Assembly: GCF_000308755.1 (NCBI RefSeq)
Contig: NZ_BAGF01000017.1
Span: 1 to 64,000, forward strand
Source: Nocardia pneumoniae NBRC 100136
Lineage (GTDB): Bacteria; Actinomycetota; Actinomycetes; Mycobacteriales; Mycobacteriaceae
DNA: 64,000 nt
Direction: 5' to 3'
In this document: piece by piece, positions 39,501 to 51,500 of the stretch
Layout: each line of letters opens with the position of its first letter
Position numbering within the stretch: position 1 is the first letter of the stretch
Position numbers and translations under genes: made by a program
Notes under the pieces: model-generated
Seen by the model: only the letters and a program-made list of their open reading frames with translations
The model's database searches: none
What the model was told of the DNA's origin: nothing

Positions 39501-42500
39501 AGGAGCGGCTGCACCGTTTGCGAACCCAGCGCGACAAGCTCGACGATCTCGCACAGCGGCTGCGCGAGACGCAGAAGAAGCGCGACACGATACGCAAGCG
39601 GCTCGGCGAATCGGCGAGCCGCAGCGGTATCGACGTGAAGGATCTGCTGGGTCTGGATCCTGAGTTGCCGCAACTCCAGCGCGAGCTCGTCGAGCTGGAA
39701 CAGCAGCTCCTCGAGAAGTTGCTGCAAACGATCCCGTTGGTGACGCCGCCGCCGGAGCCAGTGACACCGGCGGTCGGCGACGGTATCTCATCAGGCGGTA
39801 TCTCGCCTTCGGCGATCGCTGGCGCGGTGGGTGGTGCCATCGGGGCCGGTCTCGGTGGCTCTACGGGTTGGGCTGGGAAAGTCTTCCAAGGGAAGGGACT
39901 GGCCGGAAACTTCCCCACCGGCTTCACCTGGCAGAAGCTGACTCCGACCGACGGCACAGTCGGGTTCGTGTCGGCCGACGCCGCCCCGCCCGGGCGGGCC
40001 GAGGGTTCCGCTGTGTACTGGCGTCCGGGGTGGCTGTCGCACGAAGACCCCGGCCACCGCAACGACTGCGCGCAGGTGACCCTGGCCGGTCTGGAAGAGG
40101 TCACCAAGACGCAGCTGGTGGACTGGGTAGCGCTGGGCGAGCCGGGACCGGAGGGCACCTCGGGTGGCCGGATCAACGCGGCGCTGCCTGCCGAGCCGAC
40201 GGAGTTCTCGGACCGGGCCGCTGTGGTCGCCCAGCTGGCCGGCCGCGATCCCGGTGCGGCGGCGGCGATGTTCGAGGTGTACGACGAGACCGGTATGGGC
40301 CATGCGGTGCTGCTGGTGCACCGCGGCGGCGGCCGAGTGGTGGTGGTGCGGCCGGGCCTGCCGGACATCGACTTCGAGACCTGGGCCGCGGATCCGGATC
40401 GTCCGGAGCCGACTCAGGTGTGGGCGGTGGTGGTCGAGAACGGCAAGGTTGTGCCGAACCTGGGCGACCCGAAGTCGCCGCTGCCCGGCGACCGGTTCTT
40501 CGGGCGGGATCGCGGCACCGGCGAATCGAACCCGGACGACGACCGCTCCGGAACAGGCGCGGATAGGGCGGAGGAGGCCGGCCCCACCTCACCGGAGGGC
40601 GCCGACACCCCAGAACAATCGAGTCTGCGTGATCGGGAGATGCCGCGGCGCGAGCTGGGTGTGCTGCATGCGCGGGAGTATCGGCCGCTGGGCGGAAAAT
40701 CCGGGCGGAAGATGTCCAAGGCCGCAGGGCTCGAGGTGATCGAGCTGTGCTTCGATCTGGACGATCGCCAGGAGGGCTTCTACAACCACAACTATTTCAT
40801 CGACGAACTCGGCCTGATGGCGCGGCTGAAGAAGCCGTCCGAAGGCGTGGATCCCAAGCAGTTCCAGGAACATTGGCTGCTGGAGACGATGAAGAAGTAT
40901 GGCGTCGAGCTGGTTCCACCGGTGTTCCAGGTGCTGGATGGGGTGCGGCTGCCCGGTGGCTGGGTGTCGGATTCGTCCACTCCGGTGCTCATCATGGGGA
41001 AGATGGAAGGCCATGTCCCGACCCAGGAGGAGTTCTACCGGCATCGGGACAAGATCCTCGCCGGTTTCGAGAAGCTGCGCAGCCAACTGAAAAGGATTCC
41101 GGAAGAGCTGCTGCGGCGGCACATGCCGGAGGGCTATCCGGAGAGCGGGGACACTGCCGGGTTCCTCCGGTATCTGGTCGCCGAGCAGATGCGCATCTAC
41201 CAGACGCTCCGCGAAGGTGACGGCGGTATGGCCGATGTGTTCGACGCGTTGCAGATTCCGGAGAATCCGTACGCCGAGATCCTGGAACTGGCCGACCAGC
41301 TGGAGAACGAGGACTTCGAGCTGCTGCACGGCGATCTCATCCCGCAGAATGTTCTGATCGACGACGAGGGCAACCTCACCGCGGTATTGGATTGGGAGCT
41401 GGGACTTTTGGGTCCGCCGTCGTTCGACTGGACGATCGTGGATCACCGCGGCACCGCCGGTTACGTCCCGACCTCGATCGGCGGGCGGAACATGGCGATC
41501 TTCCGCAAGTTCCTGGATATCCAGCGGGTGATTCACGACGCCTCCCGGGAAAACGATCCGCGCCGCGACACCACATATATGGCCAGCTACACCTCGGCGC
41601 GGGAGACCTGGGGACTGCCGGTGCTGGGGTGCGCGGAGCTTGTCGAAAACGCGGCCCTCGCGGTACAGCGTGGGCGGCGGTCGGTCGGTATGACGCGACC
41701 GGAGTTCAAGACGCTGGTTCTGCGCGACGACCACATTGCGGGTGAACTACAGCGGCGACAACAGCAGGCACAGGCGCTGGGGTTGGATGACGACGGCTTC
41801 GACGAGTATGCCGACTATGCGGCAGACCACGCGGTGGAGCTGCTCGAATTCTCCATGAAGAACTGGCCGGCGCCCAAGCGTGCGGGAGCCCGCAAGGTGC
41901 TGCGCTTGGCCGTACAGCACGCGCTGAAGAGCAGCCGATCCAGCAAAGTGGTGGTCACGGCGGAGGTGACCGCCGAGCCGTGGTGGAACAAGACAGTGCG
42001 GTTCACGGTTCTGGACTCCGGTCGGACGATGCTCGCGCAGCAGGCTCGAGCGCGGTCCGCGATCACCGACTGGGTGGGGGAAATACAGGAAACCGCATTG
42101 GCGGATCACAGCGAAGGATGGGCCAACCGGTCGTTCAGCTTCATAGTGCGGACCCGATACTTCGGCGATACCAGTGCGGACAAGGTGATGACCGGTCCGT
42201 CCGAGGTTTTGCTTTCGACCACGAGGTTTGCGGCCAGCCGCTACGCACATCTGACCCGTGAGGTACCGGTCGACAAGACTGGGCTGAGCAGCGATGAGAT
42301 GCGGCAGCTGGTGGCTTTGGCCGATAGCGCCGAGATCGGCCGCGTCGAGGGCAGGCACCGCCGGGGTGTGCCCGTCGGCGACGGTTTCTGGGTTGCCCAT
42401 GACCGGCGGGGCGGCCGCTCCCGATCCGAGCTGCGGATATGGCGCGACCATTACTCTGCGGTGCTGACAGCGATGGGCGACGGAGTCGACCGGGTGCCAC

Positions 42501-45500
42501 GGCTGCTGTATCTCCTGCAGGCACAGGACACCGCATTCGGCGCGTCGACCTACATCATGCAGCGGCTGCCCGGCTATCCGCTGGCGGAGTCGGAGCGCCC
42601 GCTGATGCGAGACGAAGTCGTGGCCTCGCTCATCACCCTGCGTGAACAGCTGGCGAAGGTGAAGAGACCTGCGGAATTGCCGAGCGGCTATCCGGCGGAT
42701 GGCGATTCGGCGGGCCTGCTTCGGTATCTCATCGGTTACGAGATGCGCCTGTTCTCGGCGCCGAGCCAGCACCGAATGCGGAATGTGCTTCGGCGGATCG
42801 GCGTAAGTGACCATCCGTTCGCTCCGGTGGCGGCGCGCGCGGATGCCATGGTTGACAACCCATCCGAGCTGCTGCACGGGAGCCTCCAGTGGGACGACAT
42901 CCTGGTCGCCAACGACCGGGTGCGCGGCTTCACCGGGTTCACCTCGGCGCTGTGGGGTGACCCGGCTTACGACTGGGCGATCATGGACCTGAACCTGGGC
43001 GGCATCATCCCGGACGAGCTGGGCGGCCCCAACCGGGCGGTGTTCCGCGATTTCCTGCACATTCGCGAGGTGTTGCGGCTGGTCGACGAGCTGGTGTATG
43101 CGCCGCGCATCGACCCGCAGCGTCGGAACGCACTGCGTGACGAGCTGTGGACCCACCTGACGAAGGCGAGCGAACTCTGGGGCCAGGACGTCCCGGTGTC
43201 CCGCGACCAGCTCGACGGGCTCCTCCGCGACGCCGGACCGGAGGCGGCGCTCGCGGCCGGTGGCGGCGCACCGCCGGGCGGACCGCCCACCGATGTCACT
43301 ACTGGTAGAACAAAGGTTCCGGTTTATGCGGAACTGTTGGCGATGATCGACGCCGAGGCCATATGGGCGCAGCTGGATGCCGGCAGTCCCGCCCGCCCCA
43401 CGTTGGTGGCGGCGTTCCGGGCCGCGATCCGCGACGGCCGACTGCCCGCGGGCCTGCGGTTGCCCGGGGCCGCGACGCTCGCCGATGCTTTCGCCGTGTC
43501 GCCGGCGACGGTTGGCTTGGTGTACGCCGAGTTGCACACCGACGGGCTGGTGGAGTCCCGGCAAGGCTCCGGAACCGTGGTGGCCGACATCAGTGAACGG
43601 ACGGATCTGTCTCCCTCCGAGGATGGTTCGGATATCACCGTGCTCGGCGTCGTGGAGTTGGACGACCTGAGGCCGATCGTCGCCGGTTGTATGCAGGTCG
43701 GGGCCCTGGCGGACGCGTTGCGGGAGGCGATCCGCGATGGCCGGTTGCAGCGGGGTTGGCGACTGCCCGGGGCCCGAGTCGTCGCCGAGGTGTCCGGAGC
43801 GTCGAAATCGACTGTGGTACGCGCCCTTCGACGGCTGTGCGGTGAGGGGTATCTGGAAATCCGGCATGGCGCTGGAACAACGGTGGCAGGTGGTCCGGCC
43901 GAGGAAAACGGCGCAAACCGGACACCGGAGGGCTCGCGGCTGGGTCGGGCTTTCGGTCGGTCGGCGCAGTCAGGCCCCGGCGGGGACGGATCCGCGGCAT
44001 ACCGCTGGAAAGGGACGGCACGGACGCTGGCCGACTTGGACCTGCGGCTGTATCGGATCTCGCCGGCCTACCGTCGGCGGGCGCAGATTCTGTGGAGTCA
44101 GGCCCGGGAGAGCGAAGAGCCGGTTCGGCAGAGCCAGGACCGTATCGAGGATTACGCCGTGCTCGAAGCGGAGCTGCGGGCCTGGGAGCGGATCACCCCG
44201 GCCGATATCGCCCAGGTCGCGCAGCGGATGCACGAAACCTGGCGGGCCCGATACCGGTTACCCAGATCGGAACAGGAGATAGATCCGGAGACCGGGAAGC
44301 TGCTGCGCTTTACCAAACGCATTCGGCCGACCACGGACGAAACGTGGATCGCCGCGCACGGCACCGACACCCTGGACATCACCAACACCGAATTCGAGGA
44401 TCTGCCCGCAGATATCCAGTGGCAGAACCTGGCCACCGCGGAAACAGCGCTGCGGGTCACCGCGGAACTGATCGCCAATGGTGAACTCGACTACCGGACC
44501 CCACTGGACACGATGGCCGAGATCCTCGAATACATCAGCGACGAGGTGCACCAGTCTTGGATGGAGCGCAACACCGACCGCCCGATGAATTCGGCGGAAG
44601 GGACCCGAGAGCGCGAGGACGAGCACAGCGAACGGGACGCACAGTTCCTGCCATACGTCAACAGCGGCCTGGGTATCGACAGCGACCGCGGCGACGGAGC
44701 GCTCACCGAAGAGGAACGCGAAAAAGACCGTTACGCCGCTCGATTGGCCGTGGATCATCTGCTTCCGCTGAAACAGGTCGAGCTCCCGGAGGTCGTGGAC
44801 CGTCCCTATCGGCTCTCCGAGGGCATCGAAGTGAAGGCCACGCTGCCCCGGCCGGACAGTGGCGCGCTGCCGTTTCTCGTGCACGACCGGACCCCCGGAG
44901 CGGACCACACCCCAGCCGTCCCGCTCAACCGAGGCTGGATCGCCCACGATGACGCCGGTCACCGCAACGACTGTGTCCCGGTGGCCCTGGCTGGCCTGGA
45001 AGACCTGACCCACACCCGCCTGGTGGACTGGGTGGCACTCGGTGTTGCCGGTGTGGCAGGGATATCGGGTGGCGCGATCAAAGACGCGTTGAATTTCACT
45101 CCGCCGGGCTTCACCGATAGAGCTGCCGTGAAGGCCGAACTGGCCGGCCGCGAAGCCGGTGCGGCCGCGGCGATGTTCGAGGTCTACGACGAGTCCGGCA
45201 TGGGCCATGCGGTGTTGCTGCAGCACGTCGGCGACGGTCGGGTCATGGTGATCCGGGAAGGCCAGGAGCCCGTCGACTTCGACAGCTGGGTCGCGGAACC
45301 TGGCCGCCCGGAACCGACCGAGGTCTGGGCCGTTGTGGTCGAGAACGGCCGGATCGTGCCCGGCTTGGGCGACAGGACTCGCCCACCGATGCCCGACGAC
45401 CGCACCTTCGGCAGGGACCGGGGGCAGGAGGATGCGGCAGCGTGGGCGGCGAACGACGAACGCGACCGAGAGCTGGTGGCCGAATTCAGAGCCGGAAATA

Positions 45501-48500
45501 CGGCTGCGTTCGCGGAGTTGTACAACAGGCATGTCCGGAGAATCCGCGCGAGGCTGCGTAGGCGTGTCGGTGCCGACGAGGCTGCGGAGAATGTCGAGGA
45601 CCTGGTTGCCGAAAGCTTCTCGACAATGTACGAAATGTTGGCCACCGGCGCGGAGGTGCCGAACTTCGGCGGATCTCTGACGGTGATTGCAGACAATAGA
45701 GCCTTCAAGTTACTTGCTCGCGCCAAAAAGCAACAGCTCGTCGACGACTGGCATGTGCTGGATCAAGTGGCGAACGAGGTGGCGTCCAGGCAATCTCCGG
45801 AGAACGACCCGGATTTGACGAATACGGTGGTCGGCCGTGCGTTGGCCGCATTGCCGGATCAGATGCAGATGGTGCTGCGTCTGGCCGACCTCGAGGGGTA
45901 TTCGCCCGAAGAGTTGGCGGCACTGCTCGGGATACGGGCCGATGCTGCGCACGTGGCGCAGATGATCGACGATGCTCGTGATCAGTGGCGTTCGGCGATT
46001 ATTCGGTCGCAATTGCAGGGCGCGACACTGTCGGAAGTATTGACGGCCGGCGATGAGTCACTGCGAGCTCTGCTCGCGGCAAGCGGGCGATGGGTGGAGG
46101 TGTTGCCCGCGGTTGCTGCGGAAGTAGCTATTCTGCGGGCGGTCAAACAGCTTCGCCTGAACGAGATTCAGGAATTCATTTCGGATTTGCATCCGATTCG
46201 ACAGGAGTGCCTGTTGCGGTGGCTGCTGGGGCAGCCTGCAGCCGATATTGCCGCCGTGATGGAGATCCCGGAGAAGACGATCCGAATGCAGTTGCACGAA
46301 CTGATCAGGCAATTGACCGGTCAGTTGGTCGATGCGGATGTGGTGGCTCGGCGGCGACGTTCGATGACTCGGCGGCGCAAGTTGACGGCAGGTGCCTCCT
46401 TGCTTCTGCTGGAAGCGGTGTATGCGCAGGAGCGGGATCTTGTGACGCCACTGTTGGCGAATCTCTCCGAGGAGGACCGGGAGAACTGCACCCGATACCT
46501 CGACCAAGGAAAGAGAGAGACGGTAATCGCGGCTGAACGGGGAATCTCCCGCGATGATGTCCGGCGAACGCTGAAGAACATGCTGATCGCAGTCGCTCCC
46601 GTGCTGTCGGAGGAGGTGTGGGAACGGTATGTCGGAAACGGGAGGCTGCGGCGGATGGGCTTACCGGACGTGGCGTTGCGAGCCGGGGTGAGTAAGGCAA
46701 CCGCCAATCAAGCGCTCGGCGACGCAACTCAGGCGGGATCGGAAACTCACGCGCGAGTGCGGACCGCTGCGGATGAGATCGGCTTCCGGCGGGTCCGCGA
46801 AGGGTTGCGCTCGGCGGTAACCATCGACGGCGGCCCGGCCGACTCGCCGATCCCGCGGGTGCGGCCGCCGCAGGATGGCTCTCCGTACGGCAAGAAGCTG
46901 CGCAGGATCCGGGAAATGGATCGGTCCGAACTGCGGCGGCTGATCAAGAAACTGCCCAGAAAGCGCAGAGAAGCCGCCCAGTTGTTGTTTGTGATGGATC
47001 TGCCCGCCTCGGTGGTGGCGATTGTGCTGGGGCAAGAACCCGAAGATATATATAAGCTGAAGTATCGAATCTCCCGCTCTATCGAAATTTTGTCGAGAGG
47101 TGGTGTAGAGCTCCCCCTGATTCGGGCTGCGGAAATCCTGCGAAAAATCATGATGCATGACCCGCAGGTGGTGCAGCAGCATCTTTCCGAACTGTCCGAT
47201 CAGTCGAAGAATCTCTTCGAACTCTACTTCGTGCAGGGGCGGAGCCCGAGCGAAAAGAAGATCGAGTATTCGCTGAATCGGATAGCGCAGGAATTGACCA
47301 GCCGGATGCCTTCGGCGCTGATCAAGAACTACCTGCGTGGCGGGGCTTCCGATGAAGCTGCGTTGATGCTGGTCGAAGCTGTGGCCAAGTACGACTTCGT
47401 CGAGCTCGAGCGACTTCGTCCTAAATTGACACCGACCCAGCAGCAGTGCTTCGACCATTACCTGGCCGGGGGTTGCACAGTGGCCGAGCTGGCAGTTGTC
47501 CGGGAACGTTCGGAAAGCGGAACCAGACTATCCCTCTACTACACGGCACAAGCTCTCATGCGGAATCTTCCGCGCGAGTTGGTGCAGCGGTATATGAGTC
47601 AGGGCCCGCTGCGGAGAGTGGAACTCGAAGACATTGCCACCGAAGCCGGGGTTTCCGTAACGACTGTCAAGAAGGTCCTTGCGACGAACTCCGGCGATCC
47701 GGAAGTCGTCGAACGCGTCCGAAAGGCGGAAAGCCGGCTGGGATGGCGCGCGGAACGGCCCGGCGTCGTGGTCGATCGCTCAGCGGGGCAATCGCCGGTT
47801 ACGGTGGTCGGCGGTCCCCCGGTAGCGCCGTTGGCGCGGGACAAGGCTTCCAGCCTGATCCGGGGCGCAGCGCCGCAGCAGTTGGCCGCTGGAATCCAGT
47901 TGTTGCCGGTGGAGCACCAGGACATTGCCCGACTGCTGTATGCGGAGTCGCTGACTGCCGACAAGACTGCTGAGCAGTTGGGTCTGGAGCCGGTTTCGGT
48001 CAAGGTTGTTCGCGCGCAAATCCAGTTGCAGTTGGCGGCATGGATTTCCACCGGAGCAATGTTGACCGAAGGGCAAGCCTTGCTGTTGGTGGAGGCGATT
48101 CAATCCAGATCCGATGTGTTGACACCGCACCGGGATCGGCTGACTCCGGCCGAACAGCGACTGGCCGATCTGTACCTCGGACAAGGTCTGTACCCGGGCA
48201 AGATCGCCGAACTGACCGGGCAAACGCAGGGGACAATCCGTCAGCACATGGGCCCCATCGCGCTGAAACTTGTCGGTGAACTACCCCCGGAACTCGTGCA
48301 GCGATACCTGAGCCGAGGTCCGATGCGACGGGTGAAGAAGGAAGACGTGGCGGCCGGGGCTGGTGTCAGTGCGGCATTGGTCAGCAAGGTATTCGGCAAT
48401 CCTGGCGGGGGAAAGCCGGAAAACGTCGCAAAAGTGCACGCAGTGGCCGATTGGCTCGGCTGGCGCCCGGAACAGCGAGGTGTCGTGCCGACGATTCGGC

Positions 48501-51500
48501 AGGGCATTGTCGTCGATACCCCTGAGGGGGTCGAACCGGCCGGAGCGGCGGGCATGATCGCCGACGGCCTCGGATTGCCTGCCGGGGTCATGGCGGCGGA
48601 GATCGTCGGTGAAGATCCGACCGCCGCGCTGCTGCCCGAAGAGCAGGTACTGATAACGGCGGCCACGCGTCCGGGACGGGTGTACGACATCACCCACGGG
48701 CGCACGTGCGCCCGCCGCGCCTTGCACAAGCTCGGTGTCCCGGACACGCCTATTCCGCGGCGCGGGGACGGCGCGACCGGGATGCCGATCTGGCCGACCG
48801 GTACGACCGGAAGTATCACCCACACCCGCGGCGCGGACGGCAGATACGCCTTGGCAGTGGCGGCTTCGACCGACCGGATCCGTTCGATCGGCGTAGACGC
48901 CGAAAGCAATCGATCCAGGGGCATGGAAGAATTCGTCCTTCCCGCGGAACAGCAATGGCTGGCCACCATGGGGACTCGGGACGACATCCACTGGCCCCAA
49001 GTGATGGCCTCGGCCAAGGAGAGCGTGTTCAAGGCCTGGTTCCCGCTGACCGAGCGGTCGCTCGACTTCCACGACACACGTATCACCATCAATCCGAAGA
49101 CCCGCATCTTCACCGCGGAGCTGCTGGTCGAGGACCGCTCCACGGTGGACGGCGGCCCGCCGTTGCCGCGGATCCTGCACGGCCGGTTCGTGGTACGCGA
49201 CGGCGTGGTGCTGACCAGCGTCGTGATCGAGCGCGAGATTGTCGAGTCACCAGAAGCTCACGCCGATGCCGATACCACGCAACCTCAGGACGCCGATCCC
49301 GCGTCGGGTGCCGGCGGTCACAAGCCCACGGGCGAACCGCGTCTCGCGGGTGAAACCAGGCCCGTCGCCGACCGTAGCGACGCCGATGCCGACCGGCTCG
49401 ACGTTCCCCCACAGCGGACTCCCGCCCCCGCGCCGCGCCATCAACTGCCGCCGGACCCGATGGGCCGACGCTCGCCGTTGCCGCCGGAAGGCGACGGCGT
49501 CGCGCAGTGGATGAACGTCACCGGGCACGCGCCGGACGCCAAAGGCGGCCCGTTCAACTGCGGTCCGCTGGTGCAATGGTTCGTCCGCGACATCGCCCCC
49601 GGCAACGCGGGGGCGAGGATGACCCCGGCGGATTGGAACGACCAGGCCATCGCGCTGTCCGGCATGGACAAGGTCGAGCTCGTCGCGGGCATGAACATCG
49701 GTTGGGCCGAGCAGCATTTCGGCAACGGCACCGTGGGCCTCGACGCCATGGTCGAGCACATACGCCAAGTCGGCGGTGCCCTGGTGGGCGGCGTAGACCC
49801 GGAAGGTAAAGGCCTCGGCCACGCCTTCGCCGTGGCGAGGGTGGACAAAGATTTCGCCCGGAAGATGAACGCGCTGCCTCCCTCGGCGCGTGGCGAGACC
49901 TTCACCGAAGGCGAGGTAGTCGTCTTCGACAACGCCCGAGGCGGCCTGCTGCGCGGCAAGGCCGTGGACAACTGGGTGGTCTCAGGCTGGGTCGGCAACG
50001 CGGAAGTCCATGTGGCGGGCTTGAAGGCCAACGGCGAGGCGATGGTGGAGGAACATGAACGTGCCGCCGAGGTGCAGGCGCGCCGTGGTCCGGCGGGGAA
50101 GCTGGGGGCTGCGCCCGGCGCCCGCCCGCCACACCCGCGGACCGTGTTGCCACCCGATCCGGGCTTCACTCAGGAGGAACACGACGCGGCCACGGAAGCT
50201 ATCGCCGAGATCGAAGCCGGGGCAGGTGCCGCCGTCGAGCGTGCATTGGCGGGCGAACTCGCCGGGATGGAGTACGTCGAGGCGCTGGCAGTCGCAGAGC
50301 GGATCCGGCGGGAGTTTGTCGATGCCGCCTGGCGTGCGCTGCAGCAAGCGAAGCCGGAAACGTTGCTGGCGATCGCGCATGCCAGGCCGGAACTGCTGGC
50401 ACACAACAAGGTCATTGCGCCTGAGCTACGGGATTTTGCGAACCGGTTGCTGCTCGGCCGGGAACGCACCAGGATGCTGGCTGCCGAGCCCACTCCGGAA
50501 AACGAAAGCCGGCTACGGAAGCTCGACGCGTGGGTGGACCGGTTGACCGTTGCGCAACGGTGGGCTACCCATCTGCCAGGGCACCCGGAGGTGCATCTGC
50601 TGTCGCTCGGCGAGGACGGGCAGCCGATGCTCGCCGTCGGCCGGGTCGACATCGCGGCCGAGCTGAGGGTGCACGCACTGGCCTGGGAGGACCACGTCAC
50701 CAGCCCGGATGCGGGCTTGTCCGTGCTGATGAGCGACCTGCTGTCGGCGCCACCCGACCGGCCGACGGGGGCGGTATTCCGGTTCGGGTCGGATACCCCC
50801 AGGCTGGCGCGGGATGTCGCCGACCTGATCAGCATTCGGCCGGAACCGGCAACCGCCGATGGTCCGGAGCAGGACATCGTGCTGATCTCCCATTTCGATA
50901 CCGATCCGGCTACTGTGCTCGCCGACGACCAGCTGCACAATATGGCGCGCCGGATCGCGATCCGGCAACATGACGACGCCGACCTGGTCGTGCCGCAGCG
51001 GGCCGATCCCGAGGAACTAGTGCGGGATGCGCTGCGCTGGGTCGGGATGACCCGGGTGACCGATCTGCTGCCGGGTGATTGGGCCCCGGGCACCGAGGTC
51101 GAGCAAGCCCGGCGGCTGGGCGAGCGGAATGCCACAGCATGGGCCCAGTGGCCGCCTTACATACGCGATCTGCTGATGAAGCGTCACCCGGAGGTGTTGG
51201 GTCGTGCCATCGGGCTGCCACCGTCGGTGCGTGATCAGGCGAACCGAAAGGTGCTGGAGCAGCGGGGTGTTGACCTCGACACAGTCCAGATGCTGGTGGC
51301 GTACGCCGATCTGAAGGCGCAGGAACTCGGTTACCCGGCGGCGACCCTGCTGTCGTTCGAGGAGGTTCCAGACGCCGCAGGCGGCAGGCTGCGGGTGGAG
51401 TTCCTGCTCGGCCGGATGGACGCGGCGACCATTTTCAGGTGCGAAACCGATATGGCGACGGAGCTGTTCGAGCAATACTCGTCGCTGGATGGAGCCGTCG

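Noticed and set aside
36404..39727. Long minus-strand open frame of 1,107 codons
   Set aside because: It lies opposite the giant gene, its translation is low-complexity Arg/Gln/Pro-rich text with no recognisable motif, and long antisense frames are expected opposite GC-rich coding sequence.
47046..47058. Run of TA dinucleotides (atatatataa) resembling a promoter -10 region
   Set aside because: It is inside the reading frame, with no matching -35 element or downstream gene start.
48530..49245. Interpreting the gene as a polyketide or peptide megasynthase because of its size and the PPTase
   Set aside because: No ketosynthase, acyltransferase, adenylation, condensation or carrier domain was seen anywhere in the translation.
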